This document shows positions 25,803 through 35,598 of a stretch of 64,000 nt of DNA, piece by piece; positions within the stretch are counted from its first letter, which is position 1, and each line of letters starts with the position of its first letter. The stretch covers positions 1-64,000 of the forward strand of contig JAAXCW010000009.1 of the NCBI GenBank assembly GCA_013036095.1, in the 5' to 3' direction. A model generated the notes under the pieces. It ran no database searches. It worked only from the letters and a program-made list of their open reading frames with translations, and was not told the DNA's origin. This DNA comes from Vulcanimicrobiota bacterium. GTDB taxonomy: Bacteria > Vulcanimicrobiota > Vulcanimicrobiia > Vulcanimicrobiales > Vulcanimicrobiaceae. Position numbers and translations under genes: made by a program.

Positions 25803-26629
25803 TACTTCGCTCCGCGCTTTCTCACGATCATTTTGGAGGTACGCTTGTTGCGCCGCGTCTTTTTGCCCATCGTCATCTGTCCCCACGGCGTGGTCGGCGG
25901 CCGTCCGGACGTGGAGCGCGCTTCGCCGCCCCCGTGCGGATGGTCGACCGGGTTCATCGCGATGCCGCGCACAGTCGGACGCACGCCTCGGTGACGCTGC
26001 CGCCCCGCTTTACCGATGATCTCGTTCTCATGTTCTAAATTTCCGAGTTGTCCGATCGTCGCGCGGCAGACGACTTGTATCTGGCGCACTTCGCCCGAAG
26101 GCATGCGCACCTGCGCATACTCGGTCTCCTTAGCCATCAGCTGAGCCGCGCCGCCCGCGCTGCGCACCAGCTTGCCGCCCTGTCCCGGGCGGAGCTCGAT
26201 ATTGTGAATGACTGTGCCGACCGGAATATTTTTGAGCGGCAGGCAGTTGCCGTTCTTGATATCCGCGTTCGGACCCGATTCGATCGTGTCGCCCACTTTT
26301 AAGCCGGCTGGCGCCAGAATGTAACGCTTCTCGCCGTCGCGATAATTGATCAGCGCGATGCGCGCCGATCGATTCGGATCGTATTCGAGCGTGGCTACCT
26401 TCCCCGGAATCGCGTCTTTCGTGCGCTTAAAATCGATGATCCGGTACATTTTGCGCGTGCCGCCGCCTTTATGGCGCACCGTGATGTGTCCGTTAAAGTT
26501 GCGGCCCGAATGTTTCTTGCGCACTTCGACCAGCGACTTCTCGGGTGGCACCTGCGAAAGGTCCGAGAAATCCATCGTCGTCATGAAACGCTTTCCCGCG
26601 CTTGTGGCTTTATATTTTTTTACCGGCAT
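25802..26629 (-). CDS. rplB: 50S ribosomal protein L2
   Basis: A 275-residue L2 with the SH3-like and OB domains and the peptidyl-transferase-centre block [25 protein letters not shown], including the conserved His of HPHGGGE. It begins [21 protein letters not shown]. It follows rplW by three bases. Confidence 0.97.
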   Translation of the reverse strand: MPVKKYKATSAGKRFMTTMDFSDLSQVPPEKSLVEVRKKHSGRNFNGHITVRHKGGGTRKMYRIIDFKRTKDAIPGKVATLEYDPNRSARIALINYRDGEKRYILAPAGLKVGDTIESGPNADIKNGNCLPLKNIPVGTVIHNIELRPGQGGKLVRSAGGAAQLMAKETEYAQVRMPSGEVRQIQVVCRATIGQLGNLEHENEIIGKAGRQRHRGVRPTVRGIAMNPVDHPHGGGEARSTSGRPPTTPWGQMTMGKKTRRNKRTSKMIVRKRGAK

Positions 26630-26632
26630 CTT

Positions 26633-26941
26633 CTATTGCTCGAAGTAGTTGACGCCGCCCAGCTCGATCTGTTGACCGGCCTTCAGCGTTACGATAGCTT
26701 TTTTGTAATCTTTCGTGCGCCCCTGAGTGCGCAATCCGCGGCGCGCGAAATTGCGGCGCTTTCCGCCCACGTTGACGGTATTCACCTTTGTCACGTTCAC
26801 TTTAAAGATCTCTTCGATCGCGTGGCGGATCTGCGTTTTCGTCGCGTCCGGATGAACCGTAAAGCTGTATTGATGACCGAGCGCTTCGGCCATCGATTTT
26901 TCAGAGATTCTCGGAGCGATGATGACGTCGCGAGCTTCCAT
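26633..26941 (-). CDS. rplW: 50S ribosomal protein L23
   Basis: A 102-residue L23, MEARDVIIAPRISEKSMAEAL, with FTVHPDATKTQIRHAIEEIFKVNVTKVNTVNV. It is the docking site for trigger factor and SRP at the tunnel exit. ATG 26941 is chosen since a GGGGGGAG site lies about 11 bases upstream; the longer frame would translate the repeat element in the spacer. Confidence 0.95.
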   Translation of the reverse strand: MEARDVIIAPRISEKSMAEALGHQYSFTVHPDATKTQIRHAIEEIFKVNVTKVNTVNVGGKRRNFARRGLRTQGRTKDYKKAIVTLKAGQQIELGGVNYFEQ

Positions 26942-26967
26942 TACAAGGCACTCCCCCCGAGCAGCCT

Positions 26968-26989
26968 GTCCTGAGTCACGTCGAAGGAC
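26968..26989. repeat. Dispersed palindromic-type repeat, copy 2
   Basis: A 22-base imperfect palindrome, GTCCTGAG-TCAC-GTCGAAGGAC, related to copy 1 at 223-241. It lies in a 136-base spacer between rplD and rplW (26942-27077), a position where most bacteria have none. The rest of the spacer is rich in short palindromes such as GGGGCCCC and CCATGG. Confidence 0.6.
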
Positions 26990-27077
26990 GCCTCCCATCT
27001 GATGGGGCCCCCAACCATGGGGCGCATGGATGCATAGCTAGCGTGAAGGCTCCCCGAGGGCGCCCCAAACAAATGTT

Positions 27078-27728
27078 TCATTTAGATGCTCCCAGGGTGT
27101 TGAGGAGCTCGGCATAGGCTTCCGCCGTAAAGATCAGCCGGTTGAACCGGAGCACGTCCTTCACGTCCAGCGCGCCCGTATTCGTAAAAGACACTTTTCT
27201 GAGGTTTCGCCCGACGCGCTGCATTGCGTCCGCGGAGCGTTCGTCGCGTCCGTGCACGACGAGCGTGCTAGCCGCTTTCTTAGCCTCTTTCGCGCCGCCG
27301 AAGAGCAGCTGCGCGAAGTCGGCCGTCTTCGTGAGAGCAAAATCTTGCGTGTCCAGCACCGACACGGCGTCGTTGCGGAAACGGTCGGCGAGCGCAGCAA
27401 CGAATGCGGCGCGGCGTTCTTTCTTGTTCAGGTCGCTGACGTAGCTGCGCGGCTGCGGGCCGAAGACCACGCCGCAGTGCCGCCATTGTGGCGAACGAAT
27501 AGAGCCTTGGCGCGCGCGGCCGGTGCCCTTTTGGCGCCACGGCTTGCGTCCGCCGCCACTGACCTCATCGCGCTTCTTGGTCGAACCGGTTCCAGCGCGC
27601 GGATTGGCAAGCTCGCGGAAGACCGCGCGGAAAATTGCATGTTGCTTGTCGCTGTAATCGCGTCCGAGAATCTCCGGCGTGGGTTCCTCGCGCACGACTT
27701 TGCCGTTGAGATCGATCACTTGCGGCAT
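27078..27728 (-). CDS. rplD: 50S ribosomal protein L4
   Basis: A 216-residue L4 (uL4). The conserved loop STKKRDEVSGGGRKPWRQKGTGRARQGSIRSPQWRHCGVVFGP lines the exit tunnel. It also has VLDTQDFALTKT and the C-terminal DVLRFNRLIFTAEAYAELLNTLG. Its start overlaps the rplC stop by one base. The 136-base gap downstream separates it from rplW. Confidence 0.95.
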   Translation of the reverse strand: MPQVIDLNGKVVREEPTPEILGRDYSDKQHAIFRAVFRELANPRAGTGSTKKRDEVSGGGRKPWRQKGTGRARQGSIRSPQWRHCGVVFGPQPRSYVSDLNKKERRAAFVAALADRFRNDAVSVLDTQDFALTKTADFAQLLFGGAKEAKKAASTLVVHGRDERSADAMQRVGRNLRKVSFTNTGALDVKDVLRFNRLIFTAEAYAELLNTLGASK

Positions 27729-28360
27729 TAGCCGGCCGCTTTCTGCTTCGTGGTACGCGTGACGATGACAAGCGCGTTCTTCGGTCCCGGAACCGGGCCG
27801 CGCACGAGCAGAAGATTCCGCTCCGCATCGGTGCGCACGATCTCTAAATTCTGATGGGTCGTGCGGTCGACGCCGTAATGTCCCGGACGCCGGCTGCCTT
27901 TGACCGTGCGCCCGGCGTTCGTGTCGCCGTTGGAAGCCGGCTGGCGATGGATCATCGAGCCATGGCTTGCGCCACCGCCGCGAAAGTTATGCCGCTTGAT
28001 GCCGCCCGAAAAGCCGTGGCCCTTCGAGACGCCGGCCACGTCGACGCGGTCGCCCGCTTCAAACTCCGAAACCGTGATCGTTTGTCCGGCTTCAACGCCT
28101 TCAATGTCCGCCCGAAATTCGCGGGTCCAGCGGCGCGGTTCGACGCCGGCCTTCTTATAATGTCCGCTCATAGCGCGAGTGGTGCGAGACTTCTTCACGT
28201 CGCCGAACGCAAGCGCGACGGCTTCGTAACCGTGCGTTTCTTTTGACCGGCGCTCCACGACGGTACAAGGGCCGGCTGCGATCACCGTAACGGGCACGTA
28301 CCGGCCGTCATCGGTGAACACGCTCGTCATCCCAACCTTGCGGCCAAGGATGTTCTTCAT
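27728..28360 (-). CDS. rplC: 50S ribosomal protein L3
   Basis: A 210-residue L3, MKNILGRKVGMTSVFTDDGRYVPVTVI, with the central SKGHGFSGGIKRHNFRGGGASHGSMIHR, NAGRTVKGSRRPGHYG blocks of the peptidyl-transferase-facing extension. ATG 28360 is the start. It is preceded not by rpsJ but by a near-consensus promoter and the glutaryl-CoA dehydrogenase gene. Confidence 0.96.
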   Translation of the reverse strand: MKNILGRKVGMTSVFTDDGRYVPVTVIAAGPCTVVERRSKETHGYEAVALAFGDVKKSRTTRAMSGHYKKAGVEPRRWTREFRADIEGVEAGQTITVSEFEAGDRVDVAGVSKGHGFSGGIKRHNFRGGGASHGSMIHRQPASNGDTNAGRTVKGSRRPGHYGVDRTTHQNLEIVRTDAERNLLLVRGPVPGPKNALVIVTRTTKQKAAG

Positions 28361-28445
28361 GCAATCAGTCTCCACGGACCCAGGCGTATTGGTTATATTC
28401 CCGTCCGGCGCGCAAAAAGCGGCCGCCGGCGAGGGCAACCTGGGG

Positions 28446-28474
28446 ATAGTAACAGTTGGCGAGGCCCTCGTCAA
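28446..28474 (-). promoter_or_regulatory. Promoter of rplC-led S10 operon
   Basis: TTGACG (28469-28474), a 17-base spacer and TACTAT (28446-28451) on the minus strand. It should start transcription near 28439, leaving a leader of about 80 bases before rplC. It explains how rplC onwards is expressed although separated from rpsJ. Confidence 0.75.
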
Positions 28475-28500
28475 GGCCGCGCGGTCCACAGGGGCCCGCC

Positions 28501-29670
28501 CTAGGCAAAAGCGCTCGAGCCGGTGATCGCTTCCCCCAGAATGAGCGTATGGATTTCGTTGGTCCCCTCGTACGTAAGGACGGACTCCAGGTTGTTCATG
28601 TGGCGGATGATGGGATATTCGAGCGTGACGCCGTTGGCTCCCAAAACGCTGCGCGCTTCACGCGCGATCGCGAGGGCCTCGCGCACGTTGTTTAATTTCC
28701 CGAAACTGACGTGGGCGGGATGCGCTCGGCCGGCGTCCTTCATCCGGCCGATGTGCAACGCCAGCAGCGTTCCCTTGTTCAGCTCGAGCAGCATCTTGAC
28801 CAGTTTCTGCTGGGTCAGTTGGAAGCCGGCAATCGGCCGTCCGAACTGCTTGCGCGACTTGGCGTAATCGAGCGCGCTTTCATAGCAGCTGCGCGCGGCG
28901 CCCATTGCGCCCCAAAGAACGCCGTAGCGAGCCTCGTTCAAGCATGCCAGCGGCCCGCGCAATCCAAGAGCGCCGGGGAAGGCCGCGTCATCCGGAACGC
29001 GGCAGTTCTCGAAGATAAGTTCCGAAGTTACCGAGGCGCGCAGGGAAAGCTTGCGCTCGATCGCGCGCGCGGTAAAGCCCTTGGTTTTCGCCGGAACAAG
29101 AAATCCCCGGATGCCTTCGTCTGTTTGCGCCCACACGATGGCGAGATCAGCGATGCCGCCGTTGGTGATCCACGCCTTGGTGCCGTCGATGATCCAATCT
29201 GCGCCGTCCCGACGCGCGGCAGTGCGAATACCCGCCGGGTCGCTGCCGAAATCTGGCTCGGTCAGCCCGAAGCAGCCGATCAGTTCGCCCGTGACCATGC
29301 GCGGAAGCCACGTGTTTTTTTGATCCTCGCTGCCCCAGCGGCTGATGGCAAACATCGCCAGCGATCCTTGCACCGACGCGAAGCTGCGGATTCCCGAATC
29401 GCCCGCTTCCAGTTCCAAGCATGCCAGTCCGTAGGAAACCGAACTCGCACCCGGACAACCGTAGCCGTGCAGATGCATGCCCAGAACGCCAAGCGCTCCG
29501 AGTTCGCGGGAGATTTCGCGCGGAAACGTGTGGCTTTCGAACCAATCCGCTACATTTGGCAAGATGCGGTCGCGCACGAAGGTTCGCACCGTGTCGCGAA
29601 TCATTCGCTCTTCATCGTCAAGCAGCGCATCGATTCCCAAGAAGTCGAGCGCGCTCGGCGGCGCCACCAT
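28501..29670 (-). CDS. gcdH: Glutaryl-CoA dehydrogenase (acyl-CoA dehydrogenase family)
   Basis: A 389-residue FAD enzyme. It has the FAD/substrate segment CFGLTEPDFGSDPAGIRT, the WITNGGIADLAIVWA strand, and the catalytic base Glu368 in TYEGTNEIHTLILGEAITG, a motif very close to that of human GCDH (YEGTHDIHALILGRAITG). It would oxidise and decarboxylate glutaryl-CoA to crotonyl-CoA in lysine/tryptophan degradation. It sits on the same strand between rpsJ and rplC, an unusual insertion into the S10 operon. A promoter for rplC follows. Confidence 0.88.
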   Translation of the reverse strand: MVAPPSALDFLGIDALLDDEERMIRDTVRTFVRDRILPNVADWFESHTFPREISRELGALGVLGMHLHGYGCPGASSVSYGLACLELEAGDSGIRSFASVQGSLAMFAISRWGSEDQKNTWLPRMVTGELIGCFGLTEPDFGSDPAGIRTAARRDGADWIIDGTKAWITNGGIADLAIVWAQTDEGIRGFLVPAKTKGFTARAIERKLSLRASVTSELIFENCRVPDDAAFPGALGLRGPLACLNEARYGVLWGAMGAARSCYESALDYAKSRKQFGRPIAGFQLTQQKLVKMLLELNKGTLLALHIGRMKDAGRAHPAHVSFGKLNNVREALAIAREARSVLGANGVTLEYPIIRHMNNLESVLTYEGTNEIHTLILGEAITGSSAFA

Positions 29671-29677
29671 CAGATTT

Positions 29678-30103
29678 CTACCGTTTGAGGACGCGAGCGA
29701 TCTTATCGAAGAGCGCTTCGATGGACCGCTCTTGCTGATCTTCCAAGCGGCGCCACAGCAGCCGGCCCTCGGTATCGCTCAGCGTTGCGTCGGTCCGGTG
29801 CTGCACCGTCGTCTTCTTGCCGTCACCGCTGAGATAAAACCCGTGCGTGCCGTCAAAACCGTCGTTCTGAATCCGCCACACGATTTTTTCCTCGGGCACG
29901 ACCTCTTCAAGGATGGCGTGGAATCCGTTATGCCATTCTTCCGTGCGGCCGACGACCATCGGCCCAGGCGAACGCATAAAAGGCTGTGCCGCAAAGGGCC
30001 AGATGATGTCGTTGGATGTTCCCATATCGACGAAGAGCTGGAAGATGCGCCGGCGGGTTCCGGAAAATGTGCGCTCGCGAACCTCGTGCAGCGGAATCGG
30101 CAT
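29678..30103 (-). CDS. SRPBCC (START/Bet v1-like) domain protein
   Basis: This 141-residue single-domain protein fits the SRPBCC/AHSA1-like fold. It opens with a beta-strand (HEVRERTFSGTRRRIFQLFVDM), has a central EEWHNGFHAILEEVVPEEKIVWRIQ, and ends in the long helix RLLWRRLEDQQERSIEALFDKIARVL that closes the ligand cavity. The ligand is unknown. It lies seven bases before gcdH and 50 bases after rpsJ, so it is probably co-transcribed with both. Confidence 0.7.
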   Translation of the reverse strand: MPIPLHEVRERTFSGTRRRIFQLFVDMGTSNDIIWPFAAQPFMRSPGPMVVGRTEEWHNGFHAILEEVVPEEKIVWRIQNDGFDGTHGFYLSGDGKKTTVQHRTDATLSDTEGRLLWRRLEDQQERSIEALFDKIARVLKR

Positions 30104-30154
30104 GGCCCTACGGTTTCGCCGGGCGCGCCTGCTTGTCCGCGCGAGGCGCGGCGG

Positions 30155-30463
30155 TTAGGCCTTCAGTTCGATGTCGACGCCGGCCGGAAGGTCGAGATGC
30201 ATGAGGGCATCCATCGTCTTCGGCGAGGCCTGGAGGATGTCGATGAGACGTTTGTGCGTGCGCATTTCGAAATGCTCGCGCGACTTTTTGTCGACGTGTG
30301 GCGAGCGGTTCACGCAGAACCGGTTGATTTCGGTCGGCAGCGGCACCGGGCCGCTAACGAAGGCGCCCGTGCGTTTAGCCGTGTCGACGATCCGCTCCGC
30401 CGATTGATCGAGCACGCGATGGTCGTATGCTTTGAGGCGGATGCGGATCTTCTGCTTAGCCAT
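30155..30463 (-). CDS. rpsJ: 30S ribosomal protein S10
   Basis: A 102-residue S10: [69 protein letters not shown]. Besides its ribosomal role, S10 (NusE) pairs with NusB on boxA, relevant to the rRNA leader at the left edge. It overlaps the tuf stop by one base and is cut off from rplC by two metabolic genes. Confidence 0.96.
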   Translation of the reverse strand: MAKQKIRIRLKAYDHRVLDQSAERIVDTAKRTGAFVSGPVPLPTEINRFCVNRSPHVDKKSREHFEMRTHKRLIDILQASPKTMDALMHLDLPAGVDIELKA

Positions 30464-31665
30464 TACTCAGAGACCGAAATGACGACGCCGGCGCCGACGG
30501 TCCGGCCGCCCTCGCGGATGGCGAAGCGCAGGCCTTCTTCACAAGCGATCGGCGTGATCAGCTCGACGTCCATCGCGATGTTGTCGCCCGGCATCACCAT
30601 CTCGACCCCTTCCGGCAATTTGATGGTGCCCGTCACATCCGTCGTGCGGAAGTAAAACTGCGGGCGGTAGTTGGCGAAGAACGGCGTGTGCCGACCGCCT
30701 TCTTCTTTTGAGAGGACGTAGACTTCGGCTTTGAATTTCTTGTGAGGTTTGATCGAGCCCGGTTTCGCGAGCACTTGTCCGCGCTCGATGTCGGTGCGAT
30801 CGATGCCGCGCAGCAGCACGCCGATATTGTCGCCGGCGATGCCGATATCCAGCAGCTTGCGGAACATCTCAATTCCGGTGACGACGGTTTTGCGCGTCGC
30901 CTCTTGCAGGCCCACGATCTCGATCTCTTCGCCGACTTTGACCTGGCCGCGCTCGACTCGTCCGGTTCCGACCGTGCCGCGGCCGGTGATCGTGAAGACG
31001 TCTTCGACCGGCATCAGGAACGGCTTGTCCGTTTCACGCACCGGATCGGGAATGTACTCGTCCACGGTATCCATCAGTTTAAAGATGGGATCCGCATCAG
31101 GTTCGCCCCGCTTGCCCGACGAGTTCAGCGCCTTGAGCGCGGAACCGCGGATGATCGGCGTCGTGTCGCCCGGGAATTCGTACTTGTTGAGCAGCTCGCG
31201 AATCTCGAGCTCGACCAGCTCGAGCAGCTCCTCGTCGTCGACCATGTCGACCTTGTTGAGAAAAACGACGATGTTCGGAACGCCGACTTGGCGCATCAGC
31301 AGAATGTGCTCGCGCGTTTGCGGCATCGGGCCGTCGCTAGCCGACACCACGAGAATCGCGCCGTCCATTTGCGCCGCGCCGGTAATCATGTTCTTGATGT
31401 AGTCGGCGTGGCCGGGGCAGTCGACGTGAGCGTAATGGCGCTTCTTGGTCTCGTACTCTTGGTGCGAGATCGCAATGGTAATGCCGCGCTCCTTCTCTTC
31501 GGGAGCATTATCGATGTCGTCGACGGTCCGCTTCGCGATGTTCGCGTTCTCGGTGGCGAGGCAATTGATAATCGCCGCGGTAAGCGTCGTCTTACCGTGG
31601 TCGACGTGCCCCGTCGTACCGATGTTGACGTGGGGTTTATTCCGCTCGAATTTTGCCTTCGCCAT
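30463..31665 (-). CDS. tuf: Elongation factor Tu
   Basis: A 400-residue EF-Tu delivering aminoacyl-tRNA. GTPase motifs are GHVDHGKTT (P-loop), [12 protein letters not shown] (G3) and NKVD (G4). The catalytic His lies in DCPGH. Domains 2 and 3 ([42 protein letters not shown]) are intact. It is 50 bases after fusA and overlaps rpsJ by one base. Confidence 0.98.
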   Translation of the reverse strand: MAKAKFERNKPHVNIGTTGHVDHGKTTLTAAIINCLATENANIAKRTVDDIDNAPEEKERGITIAISHQEYETKKRHYAHVDCPGHADYIKNMITGAAQMDGAILVVSASDGPMPQTREHILLMRQVGVPNIVVFLNKVDMVDDEELLELVELEIRELLNKYEFPGDTTPIIRGSALKALNSSGKRGEPDADPIFKLMDTVDEYIPDPVRETDKPFLMPVEDVFTITGRGTVGTGRVERGQVKVGEEIEIVGLQEATRKTVVTGIEMFRKLLDIGIAGDNIGVLLRGIDRTDIERGQVLAKPGSIKPHKKFKAEVYVLSKEEGGRHTPFFANYRPQFYFRTTDVTGTIKLPEGVEMVMPGDNIAMDVELITPIACEEGLRFAIREGGRTVGAGVVISVSE

Positions 31666-31715
31666 CTTAAGTCGTCTTCCTTATAGAACTCTAGTGTTTT
31701 GCAATCGATCGTCAC

Positions 31716-33815
31716 TTAGGCGGCGGTACTTTTTTTGCCGGCCGCTTTGGCCACGATCTCCTCTTCGATGAACTTCGGAGCTTTCTCATAATGAGCGAAC
31801 TCCATCGTGTACGTCGCCCGGCCTTGCGTTGCCGACCGCATGTCGGTCGCGTATCCGAACATCTCCGAGAGCGGTACGTTAGCGGTGATCACCTGCGCGC
31901 CGCCCGGAGCTTCTTCCGTGACTTGGATAATGCCGCGCCGGCGATTTAAATCCCCGGTGATCGCGCCCATGTAATCTTTCGGCGTGGTCACTTCGACCTT
32001 CATGATTGGCTCGAGCAAGATCGGCCCGGCAGCGCGATTGGCTTCCTTGAATCCCATCGACGCGGCAATTTTGAACGCAATCTCGGACGAGTCTACGTCA
32101 TGGTATTTTCCGTCGAACGCGACGGCCTTGAAGTCCATGACCGGATATCCCGCGAGGACGCCGCTCAGCGACGCCTCCTGGATGCCTTCCTGAACCGCCT
32201 TAGCATACTCCTTTGGAACCTTGCCGCCAACGATCTTCCACTCAAAGATAAAACCGGTGCCCGGTTCTTGCGGTTCCACTCGGAGCCAGATATCGCCGAA
32301 CTGGCCTTTGCCGCCCGACTGCCGGATGAATTTGCCTTCCTTTTCAACGGTCTTCGTAATCGCTTCTTTGTAGGCAACCTGCGGTTTGCCGACGTTCGCT
32401 TCGACTTTGAACTCGCGGCGCAGCCGGTCGAGAATGATCTCCAAATGAAGCTCGCCCATGCCCGAGATGATCGTCTGCTGCGTCTCTTCGTCGGTGCGCA
32501 TCTTAAAGGTAGGATCTTCTTGGGCCAGGCGCGTGAGCGCCGTGCCCAGCTTGTCCTGGTCGCCTTTTGTCTTCGGCTCGATGGCTTGTGAAATCACCGG
32601 CTCCGGGAACGTGATCGACTCCAGCGTGATCGCTTGCTTCTCGTCGCAGAGCGTGTCGCCCGTCCGCGTGTCGGTGAGTCCGACCGCAGCCGCGATATCA
32701 CCCGCGCCGATCGAATCGATGTCTTCGCGATGATTGGCGTGCATACGCAGGATGCGGCCGATTCGCTCTTTGCGCCCCGAACGGGAGTTGTAGAGGTAGG
32801 TACCCTTGTTCAACGTTCCGCTGTAGACGCGGAAGTAGGTCAAGTTGCCGTAGGGGTCGGTGGCAATCTTGAAGGCCAGCGCGCAGAAAGGCTCCGAATC
32901 TTCGGGCTTGCGCCGCATCTCTTCGCCCGTTTTCGGATCTTTACCGACGATCGCTTTAGCTTCCAGCGGGGACGGCAGATAATCGACGATGGCGTCCAGG
33001 AGCGGCTGCACGCCCTTGTTTTTAAATGCGGAGCCGCAGAGCATGGGCAGCACGCTGCCGTCAATCGTGGCCTTGCGAAGCGCCGCTCTCATGCGATCGA
33101 GTGGGAGCTCTTGGCCCGCGACGAACATTTCGAGGAGCTCTTCGTCTTCGCTCGCGATGTTCTCAACCAAATTTAGGCGCCACTTCAGCGCCAGGTCGCG
33201 CAGCTCGCCCGTAACCTCCGACTCTTCGATGGTCGAACCGGCGTCGTCCGTGTAAAGGATCTTCTTCATCGTAAACAGATCGACAACGCCTTCAAATTTG
33301 TCTTCGGCGCCGATGGGCACTTGGATCGGAGTCGCGTTTGCCCCTAAGCGCTCTTTGATCTTGTCGACCGCATTGAAGAAATCGGCGCCGACACGGTCCA
33401 TCTTGTTGACGAAGATGATGCGCGGCACGCGATATTTATTCGCCTGCCGCCAGACGGTTTCCGATTGCGGCTGCACGGCGGCCACTGAATCAAAGAGTGC
33501 GACCAGACCGTCGAGCACGCGCAGCGAGCGCTCGACTTCAACGGTAAAGTCCACGTGTCCGGGCGTATCGATAATGTTGATGCGCGTGTCGCGCCACGTG
33601 CATGCCGTCGCGGCCGATGTAATCGTGATGCCGCGCTCTTGCTCTTGCACCATCCAGTCCATCGTGGCCGCGCCGTCGTGGACTTCGCCGATCTTATGGG
33701 TCCGGCCGGTGTAAAAGAGAATACGCTCGGTGCACGTCGTTTTGCCGGCGTCGATGTGGGCCGCAATACCGATGTTGCGTGTCCGCTCGAGCGGATATTC
33801 GCGGTTGAGAGCCAT
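31716..33815 (-). CDS. fusA: Elongation factor G
   Basis: A 699-residue EF-G with all five domains. The G domain has [28 protein letters not shown] (switch I), DTPGHVDF and [10 protein letters not shown]. Domain IV begins near [29 protein letters not shown] and the C-terminal domain V is intact. It drives translocation and ribosome recycling. It lies five bases after rpsG. Confidence 0.98.
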   Translation of the reverse strand: MALNREYPLERTRNIGIAAHIDAGKTTCTERILFYTGRTHKIGEVHDGAATMDWMVQEQERGITITSAATACTWRDTRINIIDTPGHVDFTVEVERSLRVLDGLVALFDSVAAVQPQSETVWRQANKYRVPRIIFVNKMDRVGADFFNAVDKIKERLGANATPIQVPIGAEDKFEGVVDLFTMKKILYTDDAGSTIEESEVTGELRDLALKWRLNLVENIASEDEELLEMFVAGQELPLDRMRAALRKATIDGSVLPMLCGSAFKNKGVQPLLDAIVDYLPSPLEAKAIVGKDPKTGEEMRRKPEDSEPFCALAFKIATDPYGNLTYFRVYSGTLNKGTYLYNSRSGRKERIGRILRMHANHREDIDSIGAGDIAAAVGLTDTRTGDTLCDEKQAITLESITFPEPVISQAIEPKTKGDQDKLGTALTRLAQEDPTFKMRTDEETQQTIISGMGELHLEIILDRLRREFKVEANVGKPQVAYKEAITKTVEKEGKFIRQSGGKGQFGDIWLRVEPQEPGTGFIFEWKIVGGKVPKEYAKAVQEGIQEASLSGVLAGYPVMDFKAVAFDGKYHDVDSSEIAFKIAASMGFKEANRAAGPILLEPIMKVEVTTPKDYMGAITGDLNRRRGIIQVTEEAPGGAQVITANVPLSEMFGYATDMRSATQGRATYTMEFAHYEKAPKFIEEEIVAKAAGKKSTAA

Positions 33816-33820
33816 CGCGG

Positions 33821-34291
33821 TTACCAGCGGTAATGCGCGAAGGCTTTATTGGCCTCGGCCATCTTGTGCGTATCCTCGCGCTTTTTGATGGTCGCGCCTT
33901 GGTTGTTGGCGGCGTCCATCAGTTCGCCCGCGAGTTTCTCTTCCATAGAATGGCCTGCACGCGTACGCGCGAATCCGATCAGCCAGCGCATGGCCATAGC
34001 CTGCCGGCGGTCCGGACGCACTTCCATGGGAACTTGGTAGGTGGCGCCCCCGACGCGGCGCGGACGCACTTCAACCAGCGGCATTGCGTTGCTCAACGCC
34101 TGTGAGAAAATGTCCATCGGGTCGCGCCCGGTCTTTTCTGCGACGATGTCCAGCGCGCCGTAGGCGATGCGCTCGGCCAAAGATTTCTTGCCGCGCAGCA
34201 TGATTTTATTAATGAAACGCGCGAGCACTTTCGAGTTATGGCGCGGATCAGGGAGAATTTGCCGCTTGGGCGCTGGACCTTTTCGTGGCAT
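33821..34291 (-). CDS. rpsG: 30S ribosomal protein S7
   Basis: A 156-residue S7 beginning [20 protein letters not shown], with [29 protein letters not shown] and the beta-hairpin segment [20 protein letters not shown]. It nucleates the 30S head. It lies six bases after rpsL; in E. coli that junction is where S7 represses the str operon, and six bases leave little room for such a site here. Confidence 0.97.
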   Translation of the reverse strand: MPRKGPAPKRQILPDPRHNSKVLARFINKIMLRGKKSLAERIAYGALDIVAEKTGRDPMDIFSQALSNAMPLVEVRPRRVGGATYQVPMEVRPDRRQAMAMRWLIGFARTRAGHSMEEKLAGELMDAANNQGATIKKREDTHKMAEANKAFAHYRW

Positions 34292-34297
34292 GGCGCC

Positions 34298-34738
34298 CTA
34301 CTTCTTTGCTGAGCGCTTGGCGCCGTATTTCGAGCGGCCTTGCTGACGGTTCGCAGCGCCCGAAGTGTCGAGCGTGCCGCGAATGATGTGATAGCGCACA
34401 CCCGGCAGATCCTTCACGCGGCCGCCGCGCACGAGCACGACCGAGTGCTCTTGCAAGTTATGTCCGATGCCGGGAATATATGCCGTGACTTCTTCGCCAT
34501 TGGTCAAGCGCACGCGCGCAACTTTGCGCAGCGCCGAATTGGGTTTTTTCGGCGTGACGGTTTTCACTTGTGTGCAGACGCCGCGGCGTTGCGGATTTCC
34601 GGGCACTTCGAAAGCGCGCAAAGGCAAATCGGGATGACCCGGTTTCGGTCCCGTCTGAATGACGCGGAACGCCGGAGTCTTGACTTTTTTCTCGGCCTTT
34701 TTGCGGCCCTTACGGACCAACTGGCTAATCGTCGGCAA
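34298..34738 (-). CDS. rpsL: 30S ribosomal protein S12 with internal insertion
   Basis: S12, decoding-centre protein, 146 residues. It begins at TTG 34738 ([18 protein letters not shown]) behind a strong GGGGAGAA site. [18 protein letters not shown] and [17 protein letters not shown] carry the two lysines at which streptomycin-resistance changes occur; both are wild type. Between residues about 20 and 50 there is an insertion of roughly 20 residues ([20 protein letters not shown]) compared with E. coli and Thermus S12. It is the first gene of the str operon. Confidence 0.95.
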   Translation of the reverse strand: MPTISQLVRKGRKKAEKKVKTPAFRVIQTGPKPGHPDLPLRAFEVPGNPQRRGVCTQVKTVTPKKPNSALRKVARVRLTNGEEVTAYIPGIGHNLQEHSVVLVRGGRVKDLPGVRYHIIRGTLDTSGAANRQQGRSKYGAKRSAKK

Positions 34739-34915
34739 AAATTCTCCCCAAAATAATGAAATTATTTCGGGGTCCCCGCGCCCCCCATCGGCAAAGCCGG
34801 CGGACCCCAAATCAAAACACGCTAAAATGCCGGCCGCACCGCCGGTGGACCGAACTTTGGGAGTATACCTCATCCCCGCCGCTGCAAGCAACAACGGGAC
34901 GCGAGGTCCCCCGCT
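34739..34915 (-). promoter_or_regulatory. str-operon leader with hairpins
   Basis: The untranslated leader of rpsL contains GGGGTCC...GGACCCC around 34768-34797, enclosing an inner CGGC-TTT-GCCG stem. A short AT hairpin (AAATAAT-TTC-ATTATTT) immediately precedes the ribosome-binding site. These could regulate translation of the str operon. No gene is seen here. Confidence 0.4.
34862..34891 (-). promoter_or_regulatory. Probable promoter of str operon (rpsL)
   Basis: TATACT (34862-34867) with TTGCTT (34886-34891) 18 bases upstream on the minus strand. It reads into rpsL with a leader of about 120 bases. The -10 is good, the -35 is moderate and the spacer is one base long. Confidence 0.55.
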
Positions 34916-35587
34916 TTAGGCCGCGGTGGCTCCTCCGGCATTGCGGATTAGCCAAATCGACGCCGCGATGACCCAAATGGCAAACAGGCCTAGACCCAGC
35001 AGCAGTGTGACCCACCCTGAGAGCGACATCGGCCCCGAGGCGAAGAACATCGAGAACGTGCTTACGACGCCCCCGAGAGCCGTAAGGTAACCAAAGAGCG
35101 CCATGAGGGCCGAAGCCGAACCGTGGCGCCTCATCGAATGTGCCGCGGCGAACACGAAGATGATCGACCCCACGGCGATCCCGTAGCCGACGAGATTATA
35201 GAGGCCCCACCATCCGGGCAGATCGTCGGTCGGAATCGACGTCCGTAGGAGCACGCTGAGCACGACTGAGCTCATCAATGCTACCGCCGCCGTTACAATC
35301 GCGCCGGAGATCGCATAGAGCGGCAAGCCGTCGGCAGCGCCCGGCGCGCGGGTGAGGTGCGCGCGCACACCGACCGCAAACCAGAGAAAGAATGCCACGG
35401 TCGGCAAACCTAGCCAGGCGCTCATCAAAAGCCCCTGGTGGTGCGCTGTGAAGTAGTTGCCGATCGCTGCGGGGGTCCCCGATATATCGGGCGCAGCCCC
35501 GCCGGGCAATACGATCGAAAGTACGAGCACGACGAGAAACGCGAGGCCGGACCATCCCGCCGACCGCTCCGCACTGATGCTGTACAT
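34916..35587 (-). CDS. Six-helix membrane protein (DUF4386-like)
   Basis: A 223-residue hydrophobic protein with about six transmembrane helices (WSGLAFLVVLVLSIVLPGG, LLMSAWLGLPTVAFFLWFAVGV, ISGAIVTAAVALMSSVVLSVL, YNLVGYGIAVGSIIFVFAAAHS and two more). The overall shape resembles DUF4386-type proteins, but I am not certain. It begins at ATG 35587 behind a perfect AAGGAGG site. Two tandem 15-bp repeats lie directly upstream, suggesting specific control. It is divergent from the propeller membrane protein. The function is unknown. Confidence 0.7.
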   Translation of the reverse strand: MYSISAERSAGWSGLAFLVVLVLSIVLPGGAAPDISGTPAAIGNYFTAHHQGLLMSAWLGLPTVAFFLWFAVGVRAHLTRAPGAADGLPLYAISGAIVTAAVALMSSVVLSVLLRTSIPTDDLPGWWGLYNLVGYGIAVGSIIFVFAAAHSMRRHGSASALMALFGYLTALGGVVSTFSMFFASGPMSLSGWVTLLLGLGLFAIWVIAASIWLIRNAGGATAA

Positions 35588-35598
35588 GGCGCCTCCTT

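Noticed and set aside
30742..31686. 314-residue plus-strand ORF
   Set aside because: It lies entirely antisense to tuf, whose identity is certain; it is a by-product of high-GC codon usage.
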